DNA of 64,000 nucleotides from Mucilaginibacter dorajii (GTDB taxonomy: Bacteria > Bacteroidota > Bacteroidia > Sphingobacteriales > Sphingobacteriaceae): assembly GCF_024808255.1 (NCBI RefSeq), contig NZ_JANTYS010000001.1:248001-312000 (forward strand), read 5' to 3'. The notes beneath the pieces are model-generated. The model was not told the DNA's origin. It saw only the letters and a program-made list of their open reading frames with translations, and ran no database searches. How positions within the stretch are numbered: the first letter of the stretch is position 1; each line of letters opens with the position of its first letter. Positions 9,627-19,159 of this stretch are shown here, one piece after another. A program made the position numbers and the translations under genes.

Positions 9627-12600
9627 ATGAATTTTATAGAAGCAGCACTTAAATATAAACAGGTTACGCTGGCCGTTTTGCTGATGCTATTTGCGGTGGG
9701 GGTCAACTCGCTGTTGAATATGCCGCGTCGTGAAGATCCTAAGATAACGATTAGAACAGGCCTGGTCATCGCTTCATTTCCCGGCGCATCATCTGCTCAG
9801 GTAGAAGAACAGGTTACCCAAAAACTGGAACAGTATCTTTTTCAGTATGAAGAGGTGGATAAAACGAAAACCTACTCTACCTCAAAAGACGGTAATGTGG
9901 TCATCAATGTAGAGCTAACCGAAAATGTAAAACAGCCGGATATCTTCTGGAACAAACTAAGACACCAGCTCCTGATTGCCAAAGAAGTAGATCTGCCTGC
10001 AGGAGTGCAGGGCCCGATTGTTGACTCAGACTTCGGCGACACCGAAGCAATGGTCATTGCGCTGGAGAGTAAGGATGCCAGTTATGAACAACTGAAAAGC
10101 TATACCCAGAAAGTAGAAGAGCAGATACGCACGCTGACACAGGCTTCAAAGGTTAAGCGGATCGGTGAACAAAAAGAAGAAGTCGTGGTTTCCTCAACGT
10201 CAGGTAAATTAGTGCAATACGATGTCAATGTGATGCAGGTGGCACAGTCACTGAAAGCCCAGAACAGTATTAATGCCTCCGGCGAAATCAAAACCGAGGG
10301 TAACAAGGCTCCACTCTACACCAATGGTTATTTCCATACCGAAACTGAGATGGCCGGCCTGATCGTGGGCACTTCGCCTACCGGTTCACCTGTGAAACTC
10401 AGCGATATAGCTACCCTTAAAAGGGGGTACGCAGAACCCGAAAGCGCCATTACAGTTAATAGCAACAGAGCCATGCTGTTATCCATACAAATGTACGAAG
10501 GAAACAACATTGTGGATTTCGGGAAAGATGTAGAAAAAAAGATAGCAGAAGCAAGAAAACTGATCCCCGCAAATGTAAAAATCGTTACACTCGTATCACA
10601 GCCAACGCTGGTAGATGAAAGTATATCGCATTTCATCAAAGAATTTTTTCTCGCTATCGTATCGGTTATTGTAGTGGTTATTTTGCTGCTCCCCCTGCGC
10701 ATAGCATCAGTAGCGGCCATGGCCATTCCGATGACGGTGGCCTTAACGTTTGCCATCCTAAATGCCTTGGGCGTTGAGTTACATCAGGTATCGCTTGCCG
10801 GGCTTATACTGGTGCTGGGTATGGTAGTGGATGATGCGATAGTAATTGCTGATAACTATGTAGAGCTGCTGGATGAAGGTGTAGAGCGCTGGACAGCAGC
10901 ATGGCGCAGCGCACATGATCTGCTGATACCTGTACTTGCCGCTACTGTTACCATTATTGCTTCGTTCATGCCTTTGGTGCTTATTAAAGGCTCTACAGGG
11001 GAGTTTATATTTACTTTGCCCATTACAGTAGCTGTTGCCCTTGTTTCATCTTACTTCGTGGCCTTGTTCCTTACACCCCTGCTTTGTTATACTTTTATTA
11101 GAAAAGGTTTACATCAGCACAGTACCCAACCGGGCGGGCATTCCCCAAAAAAGGAGAAGAAATCGGTGCTAACCTATATGCAGGATGGTTACAATGCAGC
11201 ATTGAGTTGGTGTGTAGGGCACCCTAAACTTACAATTCTTACCAGCATTGTATTTGTGTTGCTGACGGGTGCCGTGTTTAAGATAGGGGTTCGTGAATTG
11301 TTTTTTCCGCCTGCTGAACGCAACCAGTTTGTCGTAGAACTATGGATGCCCACTGGTACTAAACTGGAGAAAACCAATGCAACTATTTTAAAGGCAGAGC
11401 AGTTGATAAAAGGTGATAAAAGGGTACTATCCTACGCCACATTTACCGGCACATCAGCACCGAGGTTCTATTACAACTTTACGCCGGAGGTACCTACAAG
11501 TAATTACGCATTGATCCTGGTAAACACTACTGATGCTCAAACCACCGAAGAAATGGCAGAAGAGCTCAGCGGGAAAGTGAAGGAGCTGGCGCCTGACGGA
11601 ACATTTTTTGTAAAACTGATGCAGCAGGGGACGGATTTAAAAGCCCCGGTAGAAGTGCGCATCATTGGTGATGATGTTACCCGGTTAAAAACCATAGCGG
11701 AACGGGTAGAAGACATCATGAAGAAAGCTAAGGGGAGTCGCCTGGTGCGAAATGATTTTGGCGAAGACCACTATGGTATACAGATTACTCCTAAAGAGGA
11801 AGGCAGACGCCTGGGCTTTACCACAGCCAGTATAGCAGAATCGGTATACATGGGCTTTACAGGTGCGCCCATATCTACTATGTACGAGGGGGACAGCCCT
11901 ATAAATATCTTGTTTCGGCTAAACCCGGATGTTCGCAAAAGTACAGGTGATTTGCAAAACGTGTACATCACCTCGCCGGTAAGCAATGCGACTGTACCGT
12001 TAAGACAGATAGCCGATTTGGCCCCCCAGTGGCAAAGCGGTAAAATCATTCACCGCAACGGTGTGAAGACACTAACCGTCCAAAGTGAAACCAAGCCCCA
12101 TGTATTACCGGCCGAATTGCTTGAGGAAATAAGACCGGCCGTAGACAGTCTGAAATTGCCCAACGGTTATCGCATAGAATATGCGGGCGAAGAGGGCGGA
12201 AAAGCAGAGGTGGAAAACGACCTGGTCACTGCATTATCAATAAGCATGTTATTGATATTTTTTATCCTTTTGTTCCAGTTCAGAAACCTAAAAGAGGTAT
12301 TCATTATTATGGCAACCATTCCGCTGAGTTTGTTTGGCGCCATTCTCGGTCTTGCAGTTACCGGCAATAATTTCAGCTTTACCGCATTTATAGGACTTGT
12401 ATCACTATCGGGTATTGTGGTGCGCAACGCCATTATATTGATAGATTATACCAATGTACTGCTCAAACAGGGGCTGGATATAAAAACCGCAGCCATCGAG
12501 GCAGCCAAACGGCGATTGCGCCCTATTTTTCTTACTGCCATGGCAGCAGCAGTCGGCGTACTCCCCATGATCATTTCTAAATCGCCCATGTGGGCACCAC

Positions 12601-12746
12601 TGGCCAGTGTGCTATCCTTTGGGGTGGTCTGGAGCATGATAATGGCTTTGCTTACTGTACCTGTGATGTACATAGGCATGATCAACACCGGTGATAAAAA
12701 AGACATTTTACAGGACAATAAAACAAATACAGCACATGAAGCATAA
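9627..12746 (+). CDS. RND multidrug efflux transporter, inner-membrane pump (AcrB-type)
   Basis: A proton-driven pump of 1039 residues from ATG 9627 ('MNFIEAALKYKQ'); an in-frame TTG lies 24 nt upstream. There are 12 TM segments with two large periplasmic loops. The TM4 motif 'GMVVDDAIVIADN' carries the proton-relay aspartates (Asp402, Asp403), and TM1 is followed by the typical 'MPRREDPKITIRTGLV' stretch. Substrate class (hydrophobic drug, dye or metal) cannot be read from sequence. The stop overlaps the start of the TolC gene, showing a single operon. Confidence 0.95.
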   Translation: MNFIEAALKYKQVTLAVLLMLFAVGVNSLLNMPRREDPKITIRTGLVIASFPGASSAQVEEQVTQKLEQYLFQYEEVDKTKTYSTSKDGNVVINVELTENVKQPDIFWNKLRHQLLIAKEVDLPAGVQGPIVDSDFGDTEAMVIALESKDASYEQLKSYTQKVEEQIRTLTQASKVKRIGEQKEEVVVSSTSGKLVQYDVNVMQVAQSLKAQNSINASGEIKTEGNKAPLYTNGYFHTETEMAGLIVGTSPTGSPVKLSDIATLKRGYAEPESAITVNSNRAMLLSIQMYEGNNIVDFGKDVEKKIAEARKLIPANVKIVTLVSQPTLVDESISHFIKEFFLAIVSVIVVVILLLPLRIASVAAMAIPMTVALTFAILNALGVELHQVSLAGLILVLGMVVDDAIVIADNYVELLDEGVERWTAAWRSAHDLLIPVLAATVTIIASFMPLVLIKGSTGEFIFTLPITVAVALVSSYFVALFLTPLLCYTFIRKGLHQHSTQPGGHSPKKEKKSVLTYMQDGYNAALSWCVGHPKLTILTSIVFVLLTGAVFKIGVRELFFPPAERNQFVVELWMPTGTKLEKTNATILKAEQLIKGDKRVLSYATFTGTSAPRFYYNFTPEVPTSNYALILVNTTDAQTTEEMAEELSGKVKELAPDGTFFVKLMQQGTDLKAPVEVRIIGDDVTRLKTIAERVEDIMKKAKGSRLVRNDFGEDHYGIQITPKEEGRRLGFTTASIAESVYMGFTGAPISTMYEGDSPINILFRLNPDVRKSTGDLQNVYITSPVSNATVPLRQIADLAPQWQSGKIIHRNGVKTLTVQSETKPHVLPAELLEEIRPAVDSLKLPNGYRIEYAGEEGGKAEVENDLVTALSISMLLIFFILLFQFRNLKEVFIIMATIPLSLFGAILGLAVTGNNFSFTAFIGLVSLSGIVVRNAIILIDYTNVLLKQGLDIKTAAIEAAKRRLRPIFLTAMAAAVGVLPMIISKSPMWAPLASVLSFGVVWSMIMALLTVPVMYIGMINTGDKKDILQDNKTNTAHEA

Positions 12747-14079
12747 TATAAAACCTCGCCTGCTGCTATTGATGGTATTACTTTTCGGTTCTTTCCGATT
12801 ATCTGCTCAGTCAGGGTATTCACTGCAACAGCTGATAGAAGCTGCCAACAAGAACAACCACCTGCTTGCTATAAAGGATTACCAGGTGCAGGAAAAAGTC
12901 AGCAAGCTAAAGGAAGACGAAATAAAAAAATATCCTTCACCTACGCTTGACGGAAATTATCAATACAATTTTACCCTGCCAGATATAACTATACCGGCGG
13001 GAGCATTGGGTGCTGTAAGTACTGGGAATGGGAGCAGCCAGCTTTTGCCTGCCCAGGCCAGTAAATTCAGCGTTGGCCAAAAGGGAAGCTATAATGTAGG
13101 GCTTAATTTTTATCAGCCCATATTGCAGCAATTTAAGATCAATACGGGCCTTGCCATTGATAAAACCGACATCAAACTATTGCAAAAAGAAAAGGAAAAA
13201 ACAGCGCTCCAATTGCAGCTGGCAATTGAGCAACTATACTACGGGACACTCATTGCCCAAAAACAGACAGAAGGCGAAACGGCGAAACTGGAACTGGCAA
13301 AAGCCAAACTGTATGACACAGAAGGTGCATTGGCAGCGGGGAAAACCACAAAAGTAAACATTGCCGGCCTGCGGGCGGACATTGCCGGCCAGGAGCAGAA
13401 CCTGCTAAAACTTAGTATACAGATCCAGGATTATTTAGGTGAATTGAGCAGGCTTACCAACCTGAGTATTGATGGGTTAAAATTACAGGAGGCTGAGCCG
13501 GATAAGACATCACTTAATCCAATAGATGAATACAAGAGTGCGGCCTCCGGCAATCCCGATATGGAGATAGCCAGACTGAACAAAGAAAAGGCGCTATTGG
13601 GAATAAAGGCGGCCAGACAAAGCAATCTGCCCGATTTCGGGATTGTAACGGGCTACTATGTGCAACAAGGAAACCCAATATTGCCAACCAGCAGCCCATA
13701 TGTTGGCATCAGCCTAAAATGGAACCTGCAGGACCTTTTCTCCAATAAACAAGTGCAGAACCAAAGGCTTTTCCAGCTAAAGCAGGCGGAGGAAACTATG
13801 GCTTATACAAAGAGGCAGGTTGACAGCGACATAGACAAAGCCTGGCGTAAGATAAAACAGTCGGACGCGCTAATTCTGTCAGCAGAAAAACTGGTAGGCT
13901 ACCGTAAAGATGCGCTAAAAGAGCAATTGGACAAGCAAGCTGCCGGACTTGACATCAAAACCACTACCCTGGAAATAAAATCGCAGCTGGCAGAGGCTGA
14001 AGTGAACTTGTATGCCGCACAATTATCGAATGCGATAGCCATTGCAGAGCTCGAAAATTTAACCGGGCAAACAAAGTAA
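12736..14079 (+). CDS. TolC-family outer membrane efflux protein
   Basis: The outer-membrane exit duct for the preceding pump. ATG 12736 (447 residues) overlaps the pump stop by 11 bp and gives a signal peptide ending 'FRLSAQ'. Two OEP repeats rich in long amphipathic helices follow ('LQLAIEQLYYGTLIAQKQTE', 'AEVNLYAAQLSNAIAIAELENLTGQ'), with beta-strand segments such as 'YNVGLNFYQPI' and 'PYVGISLKWNL'. Length matches the family. Confidence 0.93.
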   Translation: MKHNIKPRLLLLMVLLFGSFRLSAQSGYSLQQLIEAANKNNHLLAIKDYQVQEKVSKLKEDEIKKYPSPTLDGNYQYNFTLPDITIPAGALGAVSTGNGSSQLLPAQASKFSVGQKGSYNVGLNFYQPILQQFKINTGLAIDKTDIKLLQKEKEKTALQLQLAIEQLYYGTLIAQKQTEGETAKLELAKAKLYDTEGALAAGKTTKVNIAGLRADIAGQEQNLLKLSIQIQDYLGELSRLTNLSIDGLKLQEAEPDKTSLNPIDEYKSAASGNPDMEIARLNKEKALLGIKAARQSNLPDFGIVTGYYVQQGNPILPTSSPYVGISLKWNLQDLFSNKQVQNQRLFQLKQAEETMAYTKRQVDSDIDKAWRKIKQSDALILSAEKLVGYRKDALKEQLDKQAAGLDIKTTTLEIKSQLAEAEVNLYAAQLSNAIAIAELENLTGQTK

Positions 14080-14180
14080 TGCTGGTCGCCACATCGATGA
14101 AGCCAGGACGATCACTTAAAAACGGAGTACTAAAAAAAGCAACTACAAAATAAATACTTTTTAAATTTTATATAGGACTA

Positions 14181-14846
14181 ATGAAAATCAGGAAACAGCA
14201 TTCAATAACCGGACAAAAAATAAGAACTAAATTTTTTATTACACTGGTATGTATTGGCGCATTAACCTCCGCCGCCCGTGCACAAAATAATGATGACCCG
14301 ACAGCACGGAAATTGTACCTGGATTTTGGAGGTTCGGTGGGCGTGTTTATACCTTATGATCAGGTAAAAGGCCAGAAGACGCTGACCGGCTCCAACGCAA
14401 TGACTTCACTGCAACTTAATTACCATCAAAATTATTTTATCAAATTGCAATTCGGCCAAACCACGGTCAATTTCAAGTCCCAAAACGCTTTTGGAACGTT
14501 AAGCTCGTTGATCGACGCAAAAACAAATAGTACCAACCTCGGTTTAAACATTGGTTACCAGCGAAGTTTTGGTCGCTGGCAGCCATTTGTCCTGGCCGGT
14601 GCCGGTGCCTCCTTCATTGACGTTCCGGCCACCTCCTTTGATAAGGTTTCCAACACTGTCAATTATACCACCTTTTCCGGTACTTACCTCTATATCAACG
14701 CAGGTGCCGGTATCAATTACAAAGTATCCAGATCCTTTACATTTTACCTGGAAGGGCAGGGATCTACTATACCCAATCTTCCTAATAAATCAAGTACCCA
14801 TTTGAGCGGAATCAGCGCGATGATCGGTATCAAAGCGCCTTTATAA
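14181..14846 (+). CDS. Outer-membrane beta-barrel protein
   Basis: A 221-residue protein with a signal peptide ending 'ARAQ' near residue 35. The rest is alternating amphipathic strands rich in Gly and aromatics ('YLDFGGSVGVFIPY', 'STNLGLNIGYQRSFG', 'YLYINAGAGINYKVS', 'FTFYLEGQGS'), as in the OmpA-like/OMP beta-barrel superfamily of small 8-strand barrels. It follows the efflux operon by 100 bp with no clear terminator between them, so co-expression is possible. Function unknown. Confidence 0.75.
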   Translation: MKIRKQHSITGQKIRTKFFITLVCIGALTSAARAQNNDDPTARKLYLDFGGSVGVFIPYDQVKGQKTLTGSNAMTSLQLNYHQNYFIKLQFGQTTVNFKSQNAFGTLSSLIDAKTNSTNLGLNIGYQRSFGRWQPFVLAGAGASFIDVPATSFDKVSNTVNYTTFSGTYLYINAGAGINYKVSRSFTFYLEGQGSTIPNLPNKSSTHLSGISAMIGIKAPL

Positions 14847-14869
14847 TTCACCATTTTAAATTTATAGCC

Positions 14870-15244
14870 GTGTACAAACAAATTATTATGAGCACCGTAT
14901 TCTCCGTGTTTTTTGGTTTAATTTCCCATGCGCAGCAGGTAGCCATCATCGGTAAATGGGAAACCCCGGATAAAGATATTATCGAGTTTTATCCAGAAGG
15001 ACAGGTGTTAACCGCTAAACAGATCAGTTCTGAAACGGAGAAAGATAAAATTAATAACAATAAAATTATTGCGAAAGAGCTTAAATCGATGACTACAAAG
15101 GTTTTTGAGGGTATTGTGATCGACCCGAAAGACAATAAGACCTATCGAGGTCGTTTCACGATCAACGATTCGGGTACACAGTTGAATCTTAAAGTAAAGT
15201 GGGGTTTTTTGAGCTTTAATGAGACCTGGAAACGGGTAAATTGA
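14870..15244 (+). CDS. Small secreted DUF2147-like protein
   Basis: A 124-residue secreted protein with a signal peptide ending 'SHAQ'. The pattern 'IIGKWETPDKDIIEFYPEG' near the start, a central 'GIVIDPKDNKTYRGRFTI' and a final 'FLSFNETWKRV' resemble DUF2147 lipocalin-like proteins of Bacteroidota. The start is GTG 14870; ATG 14888 would shorten the signal peptide. It lies 23 bp after the beta-barrel gene, so the two probably share a transcript. Its role is not known. Confidence 0.65.
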   Translation: MYKQIIMSTVFSVFFGLISHAQQVAIIGKWETPDKDIIEFYPEGQVLTAKQISSETEKDKINNNKIIAKELKSMTTKVFEGIVIDPKDNKTYRGRFTINDSGTQLNLKVKWGFLSFNETWKRVN

Positions 15245-15283
15245 TCGTTTACCGTATTTATAGGTTTATATCTATTTTAGCAT

Positions 15284-16330
15284 ATGCATAAACACAGTTA
15301 TCGGTTATACAGGATATATGGTTATCCGGGCTTCGGGTTGGTTTTGTACCTGATCCTTACATTAATCAATCCTTTTGACCGTACTTTTAACAGCTGGCGA
15401 TATTATGCGTTCGGCGATTTTATCCTGGAGTTTCTATTTAGTGTAGCTTATGCAACTGCCCTGTTTGAGACAGGTATCCAGCTGACCTCATGGCTTAATA
15501 AATGGTATCCCTGGGAAGGTCGTATCAAAATCAGGTTTGGTATACAGTTTTTTTTACATGTCATCATTGTTTACCTGGTGCTTACCTTGTTTTTTAAGAT
15601 CAACTTTCCTCATTATTTTGGTTATGATGAGTTGATGTTCAGACAAACGCTTATTGTCGGTGTAATCTTCTCTTTGCTGATCACTGCTGTTTTTGCAGCA
15701 GAGTATTTCTTTTATCGTTGGAACGACGCAAAATTGAAGTCACTGGAAATGGAGCAGCTTACTACACAAGCGCAGCTCGATGCATTAAAATTACAGCTGG
15801 ATCCACACTTCCTGTTTAATAACCTGAGCATCGTAACTGCATTAATCGATGATCGGCCATCAACGGCTGTTTCCTACATCGCCAAATTGTCGTCCATTTA
15901 CCGATATATGCTGACCAACCGGATACAGAACCTGATACCCCTAAAAGAAGAACTGGAATTTATTAAAGCTTATTTGTTTTTGTATCAGATCCGGTATGGG
16001 AACGGTATCAACGTCAGAATCGATGAGGTAAGAGTAGCTGAATTATCCTGCCTGCCTCCTTTGACATTACAATTGCTGATAGAAAATGCGATCAAGCACA
16101 ATGTATTCAGTACAGATGCACCATTGAATATTCACATTTATTTTCCGGAGGGCAAATTCCTTGTAGTGGAGAACAATAAAATGCCCAAATTGATACCGGA
16201 GCCAAGTACAAATATGGGCATTAAAAACATCAGGGAAAGATACCGTCTGCTGAACGCCCCTGCACCTGTCATCACGGATGGTGATCTCCTTTTCCAGGTG
16301 AAGATACCATTGATCAATTTAAATAAGTAA
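15284..16330 (+). CDS. LytS-type sensor histidine kinase
   Basis: A 348-residue membrane sensor. Four hydrophobic segments fill residues about 10-145 ('GYPGFGLVLYLILTLI', 'FILEFLFSVAYATALFETG', 'FGIQFFLHVIIVYLVLTLFF', 'TLIVGVIFSLLITAVFAAEY'), followed by a coiled linker and a His_kinase (PF06580) domain with phosphoacceptor His175 in 'LDPHFLFNNLS'. The ATP-binding region shows 'LLIENAIKHN' and 'MGIKNIRERYRLL'. It is encoded 14 bp before its response regulator. Confidence 0.93.
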   Translation: MHKHSYRLYRIYGYPGFGLVLYLILTLINPFDRTFNSWRYYAFGDFILEFLFSVAYATALFETGIQLTSWLNKWYPWEGRIKIRFGIQFFLHVIIVYLVLTLFFKINFPHYFGYDELMFRQTLIVGVIFSLLITAVFAAEYFFYRWNDAKLKSLEMEQLTTQAQLDALKLQLDPHFLFNNLSIVTALIDDRPSTAVSYIAKLSSIYRYMLTNRIQNLIPLKEELEFIKAYLFLYQIRYGNGINVRIDEVRVAELSCLPPLTLQLLIENAIKHNVFSTDAPLNIHIYFPEGKFLVVENNKMPKLIPEPSTNMGIKNIRERYRLLNAPAPVITDGDLLFQVKIPLINLNK

Positions 16331-16344
16331 AAAATAAAATTCCT

Positions 16345-17112
16345 ATGCCCAATGTTTTAATCATCGAGGATGAGCTCCCGAATATACAAAGACTTGAAAA
16401 GATGCTTCATGCCTTAGACATGGACATTAGTATTGCAGGAACTCTCCAAACGGTTGAGGCAAGTGTCAAATGGCTGAAGACGCATGGGCAGCCGGATATT
16501 ATCTTTATGGATATCCGGCTTACTGACGGCTTAAGTTTTGAGATCTTTAACCATGTAAAGATCACAGCTCCCGTGATATTTATCACCGCTTATGACGAAT
16601 ATGCGCTCAAAGCCTTTGAAGTAAACGGTGTAGATTATTTGCTAAAACCTTTGGAAGCCGATAAACTGGAAAATAGTTTATCCAAAGCAAAGGCGATTGC
16701 TGGATTAGAAAGCAACGAAAGTATATTGAGCCTTGTCAAAAGTATGCAGACCAAACAGCCGATATATCGCTCCCGGTTTTTAATCGCTTATAGAGACAAA
16801 TACATATTGGTGATGGCAAATGATTTCGCTTATTTCACTTCGGAAAATAAAGCAACGTTCCTAATCACACATGATGCACAACGGTATATGATCGATCAAA
16901 CTTTGGAAATCCTGGAGAAAGAACTTGACCCTGATGTATTTTTCAGGATAAGCCGCCAGTTTATTGTTTCCCTAAAATCTATCCATAAGATCCATCAATC
17001 CTTTAACGGCCAGTTAAAAATTGAACTTGTCCCTCCCTCAAATGAAGCTATCCTGATAAGTCGTGAAAAGTCAACCCAGTTAAAAAAATGGTTAGATCAA
17101 TCAGATTTGTAA
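16345..17112 (+). CDS. LytTR-family response regulator
   Basis: A 255-residue DNA-binding regulator with an N-terminal receiver (phosphoacceptor Asp56 in 'IIFMDIRLTDG', acidic pair 'EDE' at 7-9, Lys in 'VDYLLKPLE') and a C-terminal LytTR domain (about 150-250: 'FRISRQFIVSLKSIHKIH', 'LISREKSTQLKKWL'). LytTR proteins bind direct repeats spaced about two helical turns. Two matching promoter sites lie in this window, before the efflux operon and before the small gene just downstream, so these are likely targets. Confidence 0.93.
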   Translation: MPNVLIIEDELPNIQRLEKMLHALDMDISIAGTLQTVEASVKWLKTHGQPDIIFMDIRLTDGLSFEIFNHVKITAPVIFITAYDEYALKAFEVNGVDYLLKPLEADKLENSLSKAKAIAGLESNESILSLVKSMQTKQPIYRSRFLIAYRDKYILVMANDFAYFTSENKATFLITHDAQRYMIDQTLEILEKELDPDVFFRISRQFIVSLKSIHKIHQSFNGQLKIELVPPSNEAILISREKSTQLKKWLDQSDL

Positions 17113-17150
17113 GCTAGGAGGCTTCGCAGTTGAGATGGGGTCTTTGCACG

Positions 17151-17218
17151 TTCAGTGCCCAATTTAGGCACTTCAGTCACTTAAAAAGAAGAATACCGAC
17201 TATCCATTACATTTTTGC
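17151..17218 (+). promoter_or_regulatory. Promoter of the small membrane protein with paired LytTR-type repeats
   Basis: TTCAGT at 17151-17156 and 17172-17177 (21 bp apart). TACATTTTTGC starts 36 bp after the second repeat, at 17208. The next 6 nt are also identical to the efflux promoter, giving a 17-nt identical core, and the ATG follows 27 bp after the -7-like element (28 bp at the efflux operon). Confidence 0.6.
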
Positions 17219-17234
17219 ATCAAATAAATGCAAA

Positions 17235-17423
17235 ATGTACCCGCAGTCTGTAGATAGATTATATAAGAAAGCGCTATTGATAGGCCTTTCCGCGCTGGTA
17301 GTAGTTGCCCTGATGCGCACTTTACACAGCAAGCAACATCCCGTTCAACATACTATTAAAGTAAGGTCTAAAGTAAAGTCCGGTATTTCAAAAGACTCCG
17401 TGTATCCTCAGCATAATAATTGA
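17235..17423 (+). CDS. 62-residue single-TM protein co-regulated with RND efflux
   Basis: The frame is open upstream, but ATG 17235 is chosen because it stands at the same distance from the promoter as in the efflux adaptor. The protein has a short basic N-terminus, one TM helix ('ALLIGLSALVVVALM') and a basic, hydrophilic C-tail. The DNA stretch ATTGATAGGCCT occurs 41 nt after the ATG, exactly as in the adaptor gene and in the same frame ('LIGL'). The gene may be a truncated relative of an adaptor 5' end. By analogy with AcrZ it could be a small pump partner, but that is inference. Confidence 0.6.
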   Translation: MYPQSVDRLYKKALLIGLSALVVVALMRTLHSKQHPVQHTIKVRSKVKSGISKDSVYPQHNN

Positions 17424-17477
17424 ATTAGAACCCTGACATTCCTATTGTTTAAGAAGTGCTAATATTTTAACACGAAA

Positions 17478-18593
17478 ATGATTAAGATAAAATCCATAAC
17501 CCCCCAGGAAGGACTAAGCGCCTTTATTGATTTTCCACATGATCTGTATAAAGGTGATCCTAATTATGTACCTGAACTTTTTATTGCCCAGCGAGAGCTG
17601 TTTACAAAACATCCTTTCCACGAACATTCAAATGTACAATGCTTTTTGGCCTATGAAGGAAATAAAGTTGTTGGAAGAATTGCGGCTATTCTTAACAATC
17701 GGCATAATCAATATAATCAGGCCACCGATGGCTTTTTCGGTTTTTTTGACTGTATCAATGATCAAATAGTTGCTGGTCTTCTTTTTGATGCTGTCGTCGA
17801 ATGGTTGAGGGAAAGAAACGTAAGCCAGGTTATCGGCCCAACTAACTTTTCGTTCAATGAAACATGCGGGTTGCTGGTAGAAGGCTTTCAATTCCCGCCG
17901 ATAGTCATGATGCCTTATAATGCTCCCTATTACCCGGTTTTGATTGAAAACATAGGCTTCGTCAAAAAGCTGGATTTACTTGCTTTTCGTTTTGGAGAAG
18001 ACGGCTATGATGACAAGTCGTTAAGGCTACTTGACCAGTTGCGTGAGCGCCTGAAACGTAACCGGATTTCTTTGCGCAAGATCAATATGAAAAACTTTAA
18101 GCAGGAAGCTGTCAGCATCCGCGAAGTATATAATAAAGCGTGGGATAAAAACACGGGGTTTGTACCCATGACGGATCATGAATTTGATCATATAGGGAAG
18201 GAAATGAAAATGATTCTTGACCCTGACTTTTGTCAGTTAGCTGAGCAGGATGGTAAGATTGTTGGATTTGCATTAGCCATACCAGACTTTAACCAGGTGC
18301 TGAAAAAGGTAAAAAGAGGGCGGTTGCTTCCAACTGGCCTCTTTAAGATCCTGCTCAACAGGAAGAAAGTTTCCGGTATAAGGATTATTTTACTGGGGGT
18401 GATTGATGGTTACCGAAAAATGGGGATCGAAGCCTGCTTATACGGAACAATCATTAAAGAATACCGTAAGAAGAGACTAAAGTATGCGGAGGCGTCCTGG
18501 ACATTGGAGGATAATTTCCTCATCAACAACGCAATCACGGCAATAAAAGGTGAACCGTACAAAAAGTACCGTATATATAAAAAAGATATCTGA
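17478..18593 (+). CDS. GNAT-like acyltransferase family protein
   Basis: A 371-residue cytoplasmic protein without signal peptide. It looks like two acetyltransferase-like halves. The N-half has 'CFLAYEGNKVVGRIAAILN' and 'GFFGFFDCINDQIVAGLLFDAVVEWLRER', a GNAT motif A-like pattern. The C-half has 'CQLAEQDGKIVGFALAIPDF' and 'IDGYRKMGIEACLYGTIIKEYRK'. Similar uncharacterised proteins are common in Bacteroidota. Substrate unknown. It follows the small gene by 54 bp and may share its transcript. Confidence 0.65.
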   Translation: MIKIKSITPQEGLSAFIDFPHDLYKGDPNYVPELFIAQRELFTKHPFHEHSNVQCFLAYEGNKVVGRIAAILNNRHNQYNQATDGFFGFFDCINDQIVAGLLFDAVVEWLRERNVSQVIGPTNFSFNETCGLLVEGFQFPPIVMMPYNAPYYPVLIENIGFVKKLDLLAFRFGEDGYDDKSLRLLDQLRERLKRNRISLRKINMKNFKQEAVSIREVYNKAWDKNTGFVPMTDHEFDHIGKEMKMILDPDFCQLAEQDGKIVGFALAIPDFNQVLKKVKRGRLLPTGLFKILLNRKKVSGIRIILLGVIDGYRKMGIEACLYGTIIKEYRKKRLKYAEASWTLEDNFLINNAITAIKGEPYKKYRIYKKDI

Positions 18594-19102
18594 GCAATGT
18601 ACTGCTTTCGATATAGAAAGATTGTGTGACTATGATATCTTTTTGAAAAAAAATCAATTCAATGAAATGCCTTCCAGTTTTTGAATAGTGCCAGCAAAAG
18701 ATTAGATTTTTATTTAACTATTCTTATATTTTGTCAATCTAAGTTCATTAGAATCTTCAGCTAACGTGGCGTTTGGGATTTACTCCGGAATAAATGGCTA
18801 CTATCTTATTCTGGGAGGCATGTTTTTTGAAGGCCCAACAGCCGAATCATGTACTTTCATTACCTGAAAATTCCTTATTCAGGCAAAGGCAGCCACGTAC
18901 CATCCAAATGTGCCCTCTCCGGATTGAATACCATTCTGTCCATTGATGGAAATACATGACTTTAAGGCTGTACAGGTATTCCATAATCAAGATTAGGTCT
19001 ACCATAGAAAAGCCATCAAGCTTGGACTATATGGGTGGGCATTGAGGTAATTTGGGGTATTTTATTAAAATATAATTGAATTTCTATATAATTCATTTCT
19101 TC
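18594..19102. other. Non-coding gap before the large carbohydrate operon
   Basis: About 500 bp with no intact gene. The minus strand around 18780-18960 has short broken protein-like frames (for example 'HLDGTWLPLPE' ending at 18875) faintly recalling IS5-type transposases, but stops interrupt every frame. AT-rich DNA leads into the regulatory box at 19103. Confidence 0.5.
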
Positions 19103-19159
19103 TCCCCCTTGTTTGACCTGTTTACCTACCGTGTAAATCTTTGTTTTGCTCTACTTTCG
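19103..19159 (+). promoter_or_regulatory. Proposed HTCS box A and promoter (GH88 operon)
   Basis: CCCCC at 19104-19108, then TTGTTTGACCTGTTTA, then a weaker second half CCTACC at 19125. A -7-like TACTTTCG (19152-19159, one mismatch to TAnnTTTG) lies 27 bp after the second half. The GH88 ATG is 169 bp downstream of the -7 element. Confidence 0.55.

Noticed and set aside
18780..18960. Possible IS5-type transposase relic on the minus strand
   Set aside because: Only 20-30 codon fragments with a loose DG-like motif; every frame has stops and no inverted repeats or target duplication were seen. Too weak to list as a feature.
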